Below the pieces are notes generated by a model. That model saw only the letters and a list, made by a program, of their open reading frames with translations. It was not told where the DNA came from and ran no database searches. From contig JAWZYV010018234.1 of assembly GCA_038373885.1 (NCBI GenBank), positions 310,001-374,000 of the forward strand: a stretch of DNA of 64,000 nt. Reading direction: 5' to 3'. The DNA comes from Cheiracanthium punctorium. Lineage: Eukaryota > Arthropoda > Arachnida > Araneae > Cheiracanthiidae. A program made the position numbers and the translations under genes. Shown one piece after another: positions 44,973 through 56,955 of the stretch. Each line of letters begins with the position of its first letter. The first letter of the stretch is position 1.

Positions 44973-47900
44973 GTAATTTCATGATTTTGAATTTCTTAAA
45001 GTTTTACCATACAGGGAGTTATGAGAGTGAGAACATTATATATACGTATGTAATAAGTATGCATTTTAAAACATCATTGTTATTACATTATTTTTATTTC
45101 TGTTTGTAATGTAAAATCTTAAAAAGTCTTCAGTTGTCTGACATCATGACACTGCTTCATTTAAAGTAGAAAGCAGTGATTAATCAAAAGAATAATTTCT
45201 ATGTAGAAGCGTACAGTAGAGTCATTAGCCAACAGACCTATATAGAGATCGACAATTTATTGCTTACTTTTTTTCCTACTTCAAAATCATCCAGGAACTG
45301 TGGTGGGTCTTACATTCCTTTAAATTTTGTCCACTCCTAAATAATCATGTGAACCTGCTCTTAAATAAAAGAGATTTTTTTCTTAGTGTAATTACTGGTT
45401 ATTCAGAAAAGTGTTTTTCCTTACAAATACGTAGTTGTATATATAAAATAAAATTCTAGGTAATAACAAAAATTGTTAGTAAAAGTAGCAATAAAAAATA
45501 TTAATAGTAATGTTTTGTTTCTTTGTTTGTTTCAAAATGCTCGATAAAAAAATTCTCATAAACATCCTCTGAAAATTAGTAGAAAATTAGTTTTTAATGA
45601 TAATAGATTTTATCCTGAAATTCTTGCTTTATAATATCTTATTTATTGAAGTTATAATGAAAAGTTATTGATAATTTTATAATCTACAAAATGAGTTTTA
45701 TAAAATTTTTGTTACAGTCACAAAGATATAATGGAAATGAGGTTAAAAAAAAGAAAAAACAAACAAACAAATACATGCACCAAAAATGCTTAGGTGTATG
45801 AAGATTTTACTAGACTAATAATGTTTTGCACAAGAAAAGCTACTGGCAGTTCTGATACAGAGAAGCTAAATTTTTAACTGCAAAAGCTTTATTTATATAA
45901 TGATAACTGGTATAAAAAAAAAAAATCCAAGTGTTTATTCCCTTATATTTTTAAGAAAAAATAAATGCAATGAAAAATTTTATTTTTAATAAAGTTAATT
46001 TTCCCAGGGAAAAAGAGAGAGAGAGAGAGGGAGGGAGAAAACTGCTCCCACCCCCAACCACTTCAAAGTTTCTAAAATTTCATATATGTATCGCTTACTG
46101 TAAAATAATTTAATTAATATTGAATTTTTTATTATATTAAATTCCATTAATTTTGCAGGAGAGTAGTGCATAAAATTAATTATTCCACTATGTTATTGAT
46201 TTTTTTCTTTCTTTCTTTCTTTTTTTTGTGTGTGTGTGTGTGTGTGTGTGAACTTGGTAGATTGATATACAAAAACGATTTTTAATGGCTAACTTTTTAA
46301 TAGTTTATTTTCGATGAAATGTACAGAAGTGTTTTTATGGCATTTTAATTTTTTTTTTTTTTTTTTTTTTTTTGGGGGGGGGGGGATGATTTGAGAGCTA
46401 TTTTACCAAATCACAGCAATGCATTTATTTCAATTTCCATGAACTTTAATTTTGTCCAATTCCAATCAAACGAGATTTAAGTGAGCAAAACATGTGAGAG
46501 TGAAATTCTGAGACGCCATCCCTGGAGTATATTTTATTAATAAATCTAATTGCTGCTGGTGCTACTTTAAACAAGCATTTAGGTTAAGCAAGTGAACATA
46601 GATGATTGAATCAAAAAATTCTAGCCTGGCCTGTTTGTAAATCATTTAAGGTACCACCTAAATTAATTTATAGACTATATTATTTCAGGATAATTACTTT
46701 TTTTCAATTCCTATTATTAGGTCACGCTCTACCTATATATATATCTTGTACAAATTTTCAGTCGTTAATAAAATACTTTTTTATTCATCCATTCAAGTTC
46801 AAATACATTTTTTTTTAAATTGTATTGGACGACACTGGATGTTAATACATTTTTGGTCCCAATCGACTGGATAATTTATCTACAGGACCACCCAAAAGAT
46901 TCTAAATACGTTATGCTCAATAGGCTGAAATTCATTAAACTCGCATATCTCAAAAACTATTAGACATTGAATGTTGAAACTTTATATTCAGGATTGCTGT
47001 AACATCTAGTTGTGCACTCACCATTTTGGTCCCATTCGACTGGATAGTTTATCTACAGGGCCACCTAAAAGATTTTAAATACATTACGCTGTATAGGCAG
47101 AAATTCATTAAAACTTATTTTAGATGTATTAGGCTAGTTCAAATGACTCAGAAGTGATATATGCTGTTAAGGGTTACAAAATGAATTGCTCCATCGAAAA
47201 AAAGTGTCTTTATCATTTAAAGTTCTGCTACGGGAACACTCAAAAGACTTCCAACACATTACGGTCAATGACGGTTTTAGGGACATTCATCGATTTCAAG
47301 TACAATACTGTCCCACCATATAGTTAGGTAATGATCCGCCATGGTCACGTGCCACCCTCAAGAATTACGCCTAAAGTCGCCAAGCTTGGCGACTTTTGTA
47401 CGTGCTTATGAATTTTGCTCTCAAATCTCAAAAACTATTAGTCGTAGAATGTTGAAATTTCATATATAAGATTGTTGTAACATCTAGTTGCGCATCTCGA
47501 TTTTTGGTTCCAATCTATTGGAGAGCTTATTTGCAGGACCACTCAAAAGAATTCCAGTACATTAATGTCTATGGACATCTTCAATATATTACATCTCGCC
47601 GTTATTCATCGACATTGGTGAGTTTGGCAAAATATTGCCAAATTTGGCAATAGTCAGTCTCCGTCATTTGGTCTATGCCCAAAACCTCGCCATTTGCCGT
47701 CGACCTTTTCGTGTTTTGCCGAAATATGGACAAATTTAGTGCCAAAAATTACTTTGCATTTCACATAACTCTAAAACTTTTAACTGTAGAATGTTGAAAT
47801 TTTGTATTTAGAACTATTGTAACATCTAACTGTGCATCTCTTTTTTTTTTTTTTTCAATTCCTACTATTCACACTCTTCCTATATATATTTATATATCTT

Positions 47901-48754
47901 ATTCAAATCTTCAGTCGTTAATAAAATACATTTTATTCATCCACTCAAATTCAAATAGTTTTTTCAAATGTTAATTCATTAATTAAATGTAATTAATTTA
48001 ATTTAATAAAAAGTAACTAACTTTTCTTTGTTGACATAAATAGGAGTTGACTAACTTTTTTTTTTTTATATTGCTTGTTAGTAGTGACTATATACTTTTG
48101 ATCATACATATTTGTTCAAAACATGGTGATAAATTTATAACATGTAAAAAGAGTTTTTACTGAAAAACTTTTAATAGAAGAAATCATTTGTGCTGCCCAA
48201 ATTGTATGATTCCAAAGAACTGCAATGATCGAACATGCATTTACCAAGATTTGAAATGAGAGCCATTAGATAAATGCTTAGATTGTTAATTATTTGACCA
48301 GATGATCAGCTGTTGCTTATAAAGTTTAATAACATCAACAATTAGTGTCAAATTTTGATTGCACTGTGATTATTAATATATTTTTTCCGTTATGAGAAGA
48401 ATGAATTTGTGTTTATATTATTTTAATATTAAGAACTTGTTACCTGCTAATTCCAACTAAACAAGTTAGATTTATACAAATTGCATGTAAAAAGTTTTTT
48501 TATTGGCCCATTTCAGCCCATGACTAAAACAAATTTTGCTGTAGAAGCCCAAGCCTGGCTGGTGACCAGGCTGAGTAAGGGCCTTAGGCTAGGTCCAGGC
48601 CTGTGTAGATCTCTAGTTCAAATATACTTACCGACTTTTAATTCAAACTTGAACTCATGTTTTTGAATTTGAATTAATTTCTTATGGTAATATTATTTTT
48701 TAATCTTTACTAAATTTTATTTGTAATAAACTGCCATGATTCTTCATTTTTCAG
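44973..48754 (+). other. SCYL2: SCYL2 intron (3.8 kb) with simple repeats and F array 2
   Basis: Donor GTAATT, acceptor TTTTTCAG. Includes (TG)n at 46227-46250, poly-T/G tracts at 46351-46385, and the F array at 46850-47850. The rest is AT-rich and uninterpreted. Confidence 0.85.
46850..47850 (+). repeat. Dispersed repeat family F, array 2
   Basis: Boxes CTCAAAAACTATTAG...GAATGTTGAAA recur near 46940, 47420 and 47770, each followed by GATTGTTGTAACATCTAG-type sequence. CTGGATAGTTTATCTACAGG and CCACC(C/T)AAAAGA recur near 46870, 47035 and 47530. A palindrome CGCCAAGCTTGGCG lies at 47377. Same internal order as 29255-30560. Confidence 0.6.
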
Positions 48755-48899
48755 AGAAAGTTTGGCTTTTGCAACTGAGCCTGTTTTTGCCAGTCTTGCT
48801 AATATTTTGGGATATCAAGAAAATATGCCTGTGCCTCCACCAAAAGCCTTGAAAGAATTTGAATTATTTGATATAGAAATAAAATATGGTTTCCTACAG
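48755..48899 (+). CDS. SCYL2: SCYL2 exon, residues 107-155
   Basis: Starts with one base completing the split arginine codon and ends TTC CTA CAG at 48899 before GTACAG (phase 0). Encodes RESLAFATEPVFASLANILG and, after a variable proline-rich loop, FELFDIEIKYGFLQ. The TEPVFASLAN block is a family hallmark and replaces the usual kinase hinge. Confidence 0.94.
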
Positions 48900-49065
48900 G
48901 TACAGTTTTCCAAATAACAGCTTTAATGTTTAAAATCAGGGAACATCTCAGACAGAATTTGGGTCTGTTTTGCAGCCCTTTCACAAAATTACAATTGATT
49001 AAAATGGCTTCTTCACAAAATATACAAAAAAAAAAAAAAAAAACAAAAAAAAACAGCCCCATTAC

Positions 49066-49866
49066 TAGCAATGCACCGAATATCCGGTTGGTATTCGGTA
49101 TACTGTGTATTCAGCAGACAAACCGAATATTCGGTTCGGCCGAATACTTAAGTATTCGGCAACTGAATAGTAAACAAATTTAAGTATTCCCCAATCGGTA
49201 AACAAATACATATTTTTTAAATCATGAATGAAAGATATAGTATAGTACCATAGTACTAAGTTGATTCAAGTTGTTACTTACTACTATCACATGTGAATAA
49301 GTGTTAGAAACCCTTATAAAGTCCTCCTACCAAGGCACCCCCATCCTTGCCAGATAGCTCTAACGTAGCGTTCCACAATCACACAAAAAACCAATATCCC
49401 AATGAAATTAGTTTTAATGTAAGAGAAAACACTCAGATGTTAAATTTGAATGTTGTTGCTTTTCAGTTTTTCTTAAATCTTATGACACATTACATAAACC
49501 TGTGCTATTACTTACTAACTGATTTAAATTTGAAACAGTAACCAGGAAAAAAAAAAAAAACTCATAACATTCAGTGTTCATAAAAGTCAATTAACTGCTA
49601 ATTTTTTAAATAAAATATATAGGTAAAAAAATAGCACCATTTCACTAATATTTAAAAAAGTTATTAATAATATATAAAGGAAACATACTTGGATATTAAA
49701 TTTTGCAGCATTTTAATTTTTGAAGTTTTACACCATATGAAATATTGTTTAAGAAAAAACTAATTAAATTAATCATTGCAATCAAAGTTTAATAAATTTT
49801 GACCAAGTATTCGGCATTCGGCCGATTATTTGGTTAGAATTTTAACCGAATATTCGGTATTCGTTA
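49066..49866. mobile_element. Non-autonomous element with clustered CCGAATATTCGG palindromes
   Basis: The words ACCGAATATTCGGT, ATTCGGC and GCCGAATA recur in both orientations near both ends (49072-49165 and 49805-49862). This arrangement is typical of hAT-like subterminal sites. A SINE H fragment (49300-49378) lies inside. Exact ends and target duplication are not clear. Confidence 0.55.
49300..49378 (+). repeat. SINE family H, 3' fragment (copy 3)
   Basis: GTTAGAAACCCTTATAAAGTC and CTACCAAGGCACCCCCATCC then GCCAGAT match the 3' half of the H copies at 13640 and 55190. Confidence 0.5.
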
Positions 49867-50161
49867 TATACATTTGAAAAAATATACCCCCATTGGCATT
49901 TTACCTTACATTTTAATGTACTTTGTAAATTATTTTTTAATAACTTCAACAATAATATAAAAAGAAGGTAACTTTTTGGGGGAAAAAATTGTATGAAAAT
50001 TCACAAAAATACATGTTAAATTCTCAAAAATAAACTGTTTCACAAATATTGGACCCGGGAAAAAATTCCTGAATTGACCTCTGGTAATTTAATTTATGTT
50101 AATAAGCTAATAAATATTTAAATATTAGTACTTTTCTATTGAAAATGTGTCATGTTGTCAC

Positions 50162-51545
50162 CAGGGTGTCCACCAACGATTAAAAAGGCGACTTTTGGTA
50201 CTAATTTAAAGGTAAGAACACTTGGGCGACTTTTTGGGCTAAGAATCGTCATTTTTGTACTATTTTCAAGTGTTTGGCTACTTATAGGTTATTCCAGATG
50301 ACTAATTTGAAAATCAGATTTTGGTTTTTGTCAATTCCCTTTTCTTTTCAAAGTTGTGATTGACCATTCATCAAACAGTCTAGTGTTTTTTTTAATCATA
50401 CTATAAAAATGAATGTACTGTTACAAATTTTCGATGCAACCCACTGTTCTGGGGCTTAAAATAGTTCAAAATTACTATTCTACACGTCAAATAGTTAAAT
50501 TTTGCTTTGTGTTGCATCAAAATTGGTCAACTAGAACCGGAGATACGGAGGTTTCGGTTTCCCATTCAAATGTATGCAGTTTCTAGAAATCTCGAGAAAT
50601 ATTGGTCATAGGCCTTCGACAACTTCACTTTTGGGGACTTATTTTTAGCACCAAATTTGGCAATATTTTGCCAAAAGTCGCCAAGCTTGGTGACATTTTG
50701 GTCATTTGGCACGTTTTTCCCAATGGAGCCTGTAAAGTTGCTTTTTCTGCATTAAAATCACATAATAACCTAACATTTCTCTTCTATGACATAATCAAAA
50801 TTCCCGCCTTATGTGGGATCTTCGAGAAATAAGACTTTTCTTGAAGCTCCTCGCAGCTTCTGCCTCCTCTATAAATACCAGCGCACGCTGCCCCGAGAGT
50901 TCAGTGTGGATCAAGCTCTGAGTGAGTACGCTTGCTTTGCTCTGTGATAGAAGCGGTGTTTTCACGCTCGTTTACGAAGCTGATTTTAAAGTGCTGTGTG
51001 TGAATTCTTGATTGCTGAGTCTTGAGGGACTGTTAGTGTTATCCCTCAAATATTTCCACTGAACTTTTACCAGTGGATGTGTTTTATTTTATGTGAGAAA
51101 TACAGCATTTGTGAGAGTTTCTAATCTTACCGGACTGTTAGAAGCACATTGCTGTTTGATTGTGCTTGTGAATTTTGTATAGCTGATTGTTCGATGCAAT
51201 AAAGTTTGTATTCCATCCTGACGAGTGACTTTTTACTAGAACTTACTACACCAACTGGACTTTAGAACGACAAACACAGGAAACAAGCAGAGTGTTCTGC
51301 AACAGTACTATATGCTCTGTTATATAATGCATGAAGTATTTCAATTTCTCATTTTATTCATATCTTCTTAAATGAAGTTGAGTGACTTATGTTTATTTTT
51401 TAACTACAAAATCATGTGAAAGTGCTACTTGGCAACCAAAATTAAGAAAATGGCTACTAAACTGGTGACTTTTTTTTTTTTTTTTTTATGTCAGTCAGGC
51501 TACTAATGATACTATTTTTGCCTTCTGACATTGGTGGACACCCTG
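50162..51545. mobile_element. hAT-like element split by a solo LTR
   Basis: Ends CAGGGTGTCCACCAA and TTGGTGGACACCCTG, a perfect 15-base inverted pair. TGTCA lies at 50156-50160 and immediately right at 51546-51550. The interior outside the LTR is only about 500 bp, so this is a MITE-sized element with an 886-bp solo LTR inserted. Confidence 0.75.
50419..51304 (+). mobile_element. Solo LTR, copy 2 (886 bp) with TATA box and poly-A signal
   Basis: Starts TGTTACAAATTTTCG, ends TTCTGCAACA, flanked by exact GTAC on both sides (50415-50418, 51305-51308). A TATA-like CTATAAATACC is near 50869 and AATAAAG near 51199. Same family as 1565-2475 on the other strand; a third eroded fragment is at 61920-62045. 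Confidence 0.85.
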
Positions 51546-51659
51546 TGTCAAGAATTGAAAGAGAAATTAGGAAAGACAAATTCAGCAAAAAGGACAAAAA
51601 TTATTTAAGTGTCTGATATTGGCTGAGAAATTTATGTAGTTTTATCCTAAGAGGTCTTG

Positions 51660-54263
51660 TCTATACTATTAAAATCTGTGCGCGTGTGTCTATAACATCA
51701 TCTCCTCCGAAACGGCTGGGATTTGAGTTTCGATCGAGGTGTCTACGGATTGGGAAAATTCCGAGGAAGGTCTTCCGCTAATTTAAATTTCGAAATTCGA
51801 ATTAGTTTAGGAGATATTGATTTAAAAAAAAAAAACGTCAAAAATGCTAATTTTTGCTCTCCGTAATTCTGCGATTGTAACCCCTGTAGTCAAAAAAGTG
51901 AGAAATAAGCATCGAGGTTGCCATGTTTGGCGAATTTATTAAATGATTTAGATTCTTAATTAAAAATAAAAGAATAATCATTTTTTTCTGTTTAGAATAT
52001 TTGCTAGGTTATTTTTTAATTAAAATATCGTCTGCGTGGGAAATTGGGGCAGGAATACAACGTTTTTTTAACATAAAAGAATACTTGGAGATATCTGAGA
52101 CTAATATGTATAATTTTTTTTAGTTTGGCAAAAAATAAAATGGCTGATATGGCATATTTTGAGAAAGTAGTAGGTTCTACCGATTTGCACAGTTTTGGGC
52201 TTGGCGCAATTTACTGCGAACGAACCGAAATAGGTTTAGGTTTGTGTGTGTAGGTTTTATGAGAATACGGCATTAAACTTAATATTCCATGCAGAAATAG
52301 TGAAATTATTAAGGCGATTTTAAGCGATCGATCTTTGGAATTTTCCCCAAATTAAGTAAATTGATTTAACTAGGGGGAATGCCACCAAATTTCAAAAGAA
52401 ATGAAATTCTCGCATTCGGTAAATTGGAATAAATAAAACACGTTGATAATTTAAAATACTGCAGTGCTACTTTTCAATTAGATGGCTTCATTAATTTTTA
52501 ATTAAATTAAATTTATTTTTTAAAATTATTTTTGGCGATCGAACCATACACAAATAACTGTTTCCCATTTTGATTGCTGTTAAATCAGTGCTTAGAATGA
52601 TTCTCTGGAAAAAAAAAATATCTCGCAAAATGGCGTATGTGGATTCCTTCTTTAGTACCTTTCTTAGAAAAGTTGGCGATAAATATTCAAATTTAGCGTA
52701 ACTCTGTGTTTAATAGCGTGTGTATTTTTGCGTTTGTACTGCTAATTCTATGGTACAATTGAGATGAGCGAATGTTACGAGCGGATGGATAGATTATTTT
52801 TTTTTAATTCCGCCAAACAGGGTATATTAAAATAGGAATTCTGTATAAATACGAATGATGTTGTTGTTGTTTTTTTTTTTGGGGGGGGGGGGAAGATGAA
52901 TGAGACTGTTTTTAAGCCTGGTAAATGTAGCTGGTATTGCCTATAAATTATTGCATTTACTGTGAAGTTAAATTTAGAATTCATTTTGGCTATTTGCCAT
53001 CGACTATCGGCGTTAATTTCGCTAATATGGCAGTTCTAGCAAGCATAAATAAATTTCATTTCATGTTCTATTTTTAATATTGCTACAGTTTCCGTAGTTA
53101 CGGACTCCGTTGCTGCCACTTAAGCTGTTAAATTTAACAATTAAGTGAAAATACTCATTTTTACAGCTCTTGACTCGAAAAATGAAAACGCATTGGATGT
53201 GAAACAATTAAAACATTACCACCATCACTACGTCAATAACGCGAACCTGTAACTTTGGCTATTTTTAACTAAATTCATTTTCAAGATCTTTCAGAATTCC
53301 TGTATACTATGTCAAAGCGTCATATCTTAATACCGATTAGTTTGCAAGAAAATTGATTAATCATTATAAACTGAAGCAATGAACCTTTGTAAGCATTTTT
53401 GTTGAAACGAGGAAAATGCAGATTGACATCTTTGGTGTAGAAGTGGCGATAGGGAGAACTACTTAATTCAGTAACGTTAATGGAGAATGATAACTGAATA
53501 TGCGCATGCACAAAGACCCAAAAATCAAGAGAGTATGAAAAGTCAGGAATATGAAATGAAAATGAAAAATTAACCAAATAATACGAGATATAAATAATAA
53601 TAATACGAGAATGACTTTGCAATCATGTATACAACAAAGGTCCCAATTGCTTATAATATTCCCTTAGCAATGACTTAGTCCGACCAATGGCCGAGCTCAT
53701 AGTGCTCTGAACTGGGAGGCGGAAGGTTTCTGGTTCAAAACAGGTTGCGTCCGCTGACCTAACCATTCGGAGTTTTCCTGTATTCCGTTCGGAAAATAAA
53801 ACTGTACTCGCAACATGCATATATTAGGAAACATATATGGCTGGTTTCCTGCAAAACGTAGCGTAAATAAGGGTTAGTTTCCCTTAGAAAAACCCCCCAC
53901 CTAGGACACCCCCATCCCTTGACATAGATCCCATGTGTGGAGACTATATAGAGAGTTCAATTTAACGACTAGCGTCGTGTGCAACTTATAGAAGCAGTTC
54001 CACGATACCGAATAAACCGAGAAAAAGCCTGGTCAAGGTCATCCAAGAGAAGTTGCTTCTTTTATGATCACCAGTGACACTGACATAGTTTTTTTTGCCC
54101 TCATGTTGCAGTCATCTCAGATTTGCACTCATAACGTCAACGCTTCATCACGATATAAATAATTTTTCACTTTTTTAGATTCCTCATCACTGGGTTTAAT
54201 TCGAATTATACGTGTAAGGAAAATGTTCTTTTCCTACCGTGCGGAGAACGGGTACCCAGCTAG
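51660..54263 (+). mobile_element. Helitron, non-autonomous, 2.6 kb
   Basis: Starts TCTATACTATTAAA, the common arthropod Helitron start. Ends with GCGGAGAACGGGTACCC hairpin region and CTAG followed by T. Its first ~150 bases share the GGGATTTGAGTTTCGA block with the elements at 3106 and 37350. The 3' end differs from those but matches 10480-10746. No Rep or helicase motif is visible. Confidence 0.8.
53675..53945 (+). repeat. tRNA-derived SINE-like copy (family H, copy 4) inside the Helitron
   Basis: Begins with an A-box-like TGGCCGAGCTCATAG and a B-box-like GGTTCAAAACAGG. The tail TTCCCTTAGAAAAACCCCCC and CCTAGGACACCCCCATCC resembles other H copies. The head supports a tRNA origin for family H. 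Confidence 0.5.
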
Positions 54264-54634
54264 TTTAATATAAAAACTTGTATTTTATTGAGCTAGATTA
54301 CTTTAATAATGGCTTTTTGTTGTTGGCAAAAGATTTCTGTAACCCCAAAAAGAAATTTTTAGATATACCGAATGTTTACATTTAAAGTTAACATGTTCTG
54401 ATGAGACTTTGAGGCAATTACAATAGTCTGTAACTACTTTCAAAAATGAAAATTTATCACTTATAAAAATACTTTATAAATATTATATTAAGTATTTGAA
54501 AATTTGATTTAATTGTAATTAAAATTAATGACTTCTAACTATTATTGCTGTAGCTGACCATAACCTTCTTTAAAAACTGTTATTAATTGTTATTCCTAAC
54601 CAATGTCAATTGTTATAGAAATTATGCAGTAATC

Positions 54635-54793
54635 CAGTGGCATAGCCAGAAATTTTTCATGGGGGTTTACGACTACTGCAACTCATATATATGTATACGT
54701 GTGTGTGATAATGAAGTGTAGAATGTACATTTTGTATGGCAAAAAAATCCTCAGGGGGGGGGGGGGTTATGACCCCCCTTGGCTACGCCACTG
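54635..54793. mobile_element. hAT MITE family A, copy 4
   Basis: Ends CAGTGGCATAGCCAGAAAT and complement CAGTGGCGTAGCCAAGG. Target duplication CAGTAATC (54627-54634) and CAGTCATC (54794-54801), one mismatch. Confidence 0.8.
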
Positions 54794-55189
54794 CAGTCAT
54801 CCATAATCTGTTCTTGAGCTGTCTTCATTGCAATTTAGCCAAGTTTTCAAAATATCTCTGTAAAACATTGGAAAAATAAAATAAAATTAAATAAAGTTAA
54901 AAGTCACACCACTTAGAAGTGATACAGTTTTATACAAAAGATAATTCTCGAATTGGAGTACTTGTATAAATGTTATTAGCTGTTCATGTTCAACAGTCAC
55001 GTATTTCTATGTATTAAAACAGATATAATCTTAAGAGCAGTTCTGCTATCTATTTTGAGGAGAAAGCATATCATTCTGTGAGAAAACTATTTTTCTTTTT
55101 TGCATTAACTTTCATTTTCAAGTTTTTGTATTCCGTAGCCATTATGCCCGCTATAATATTTCAGCTAGCAACCTTACTTCTATGTATCT

Positions 55190-55390
55190 CTTGTCTGAAG
55201 TGTGGAAGTCCTGGGTTTAGGACCTCCACACTTCCAGACCCATCGCAGGGCTGTCAATCTAACGGTCTGGTGTCTGTCGTTTTTCTCCAGATGTAACGTG
55301 AATACACCTTAGAACCCCGTAGAAAGTCCCCTGACAGAGGCACTCCCTCATCCTAGGCAGATTGCCCAAGCGTAGCTTTACCATAACTAT
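55190..55390 (+). repeat. SINE family H, copy 5
   Basis: Contains TCTAACGGTCTGG, TCCAGATGTAACGTG, CTTAGAACCCCGTAGAAAGTC and the CCTAGGCAGAT tail. A near-palindromic 32-base segment (55200-55231) precedes the common core. Confidence 0.6.
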
Positions 55391-55686
55391 ACAAACAATC
55401 TATCGCTTACATTTTCTCCTACATTTGCTTTCAAAAATTTTAACTTTGAAAGATGAAACATTTTTTCCACTTGTTTGAGCTTCTTGATTTTTCTCAGAGA
55501 ACTACAGTGAAACCTCTCTGAGCGGCCACCCTACCATAACTATACAAACAATCTATTGCTTATATTTTCTCGTACATTTGCTTTCAAAAATTTTAACTTT
55601 GAAAGATGAAACATTTTTTCCACTTGTTTGAGCTTCTTGATTTTCCCAGAGACTATAGCGAAACCTCTCTGAGCGGCCACCCTACC
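55381..55686. repeat. 153-bp tandem duplication
   Basis: 55381-55533 and 55534-55686 are near-identical; each carries the flank CCATAACTATACAAAC and the Tigger start GAAACCTCTCTGAGCGG. The duplication therefore happened after the Tigger insertion. Confidence 0.85.
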
Positions 55687-56509
55687 ATACTGAGAATATT
55701 TGGCTACTCTCAAGGGTTTTATTTACTATTATAAGATAATTGCTATGATATGTAATATAAAGAAGTCTGACACCTATTCCTTATTTAAAATAAAATTTAA
55801 AACTTATCTAAAGAGAAAACAGTACTTTATTTAATGCTTTCTTCAATTTTTTGAGAAAAGGATACAATTTGTGTCTGTTTTAAGGTTTTTACTTTTCTCT
55901 GAAACAACTATTTTTTCAAGTTAGTTTTCACCTTAAAGAGCAAATCTCTAACCGATTAGTTTGTATCAAATCTCTAACCGATTTGTTTGTATCAGATCTC
56001 TAACCGATCGGTTTGTAGCAGATCTCTACCGCTTCGGAATTTTTGATAATTTCATCGATTTTCCTTAAAGTCGCTTGTGTTGAAAGTTTAGCTTGCTCGC
56101 CATTACAAACATTGGGAAATTCCTTGTCAGGGACATTAGCAACAGAAAGGGACAAAAATTTACCTGTAAAAAAATCATTTGTAGGACACATTTAACGCCT
56201 GATTGTCCAAGGGATTCCCTATCTTAAGGGTGTGGGGAGAATACGAAAGAGATAACAGATTCAAGTCCAGTTATTCCTGGGTCTTATATTCCACTATAAA
56301 CCTTACCTTGAGTTTTTCCACCCAAAATTAAAGCATGAAGTGAGTAGAATTTCCCGAAAAATGAGATCAGCAATCTCACTCAGTGGCCGTTTAGAGGGGG
56401 TCGGGTGGCTGCTGATAGAGGGTGTTTAACATTAGTTCTATGAGCTGAAAAGTCCGTGCCATAAAAAATTGGCCATTTTGAGGGGTGGCCGCTCGCAGAG
56501 GTTTCACTG
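55505..56509. mobile_element. Tigger/pogo-type element, ~1 kb
   Basis: Ends CAGTGAAACCTCTCTGAGCG and complement CAGTGAAACCTCTGCGAGCG, with TA on both sides. Inside is a 27-bp unit repeated three times (55942-56022). A 63-codon minus-strand frame (56191-56000) is uncharacterised. Confidence 0.75.
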
Positions 56510-56519
56510 TACATACAGT

Positions 56520-56955
56520 GCAAAAGAGGAGCTTTCCTTGTTGTCTTCGCAATCTTCCATTTTACCATCAACAAAACATCTGTTTCTTTTTTCTTTTTAT
56601 CATCAGTATTTTCTTTTTCAGTATCATGTTGTTCCCATTCAATTCCTCCAAAACTCTCATTTCTATTTCCAACTAAATCTGCAACATTTATTACCTTAAA
56701 GTCTACTTGAATGACCCAGTGTCACTTCCATGTTGCTATAATTCATTGTACCTGTATTGGTTTAGGCTGCTGCCTGAGGTTGGACATCATTACCAGACTG
56801 GTTTTTTAATACAATAAGATCTTCTTCACTTGTAATTCCTGTCAAGGTATCGTTTGACAAATAAGTTCTTAAACCTACTTTCCCTTTACAGTCATATATA
56901 ACTTCATGTGGACTGTGATCTACTCTAGAATGATGCTCTTTGAAATCTCTAGCAA
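56520..56955 (-). pseudogene. Possible minus-strand coding relic, unrecognised
   Basis: Two minus-strand segments look protein-like rather than random: 56955-56762 reads about 64 codons to a TAA and includes KGKVGLRTYLSNDTLTGI and SEEDLIVLKNQ; 56720-56520 includes VINVADLVGNRNESFGGIEW and an acidic/lysine-rich tract. They are in different frames, so if once one gene it is broken. I do not recognise the family. Confidence 0.25.

Larger units (their letters stand above)
48945..50092. repeat. Dispersed repeat family D, copy 2, with a nested ATTCGGT element
   Basis: The outer parts (48945-49065 and 49867-50092) match 17118-17365. Between them is the 49066-49866 insertion. Confidence 0.55.

Noticed and set aside
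46351..46385. Poly-T/poly-G tract as a regulatory element
   Set aside because: Simple homopolymers of this kind are scattered through all introns here and carry no specific signal.
48799..49183. Open frames overlapping the SCYL2 exon at 48755-48899 and the repeat after it
   Set aside because: The minus-strand frame is a shadow of the exon, and the plus-strand frame runs through poly-A in repeat D.
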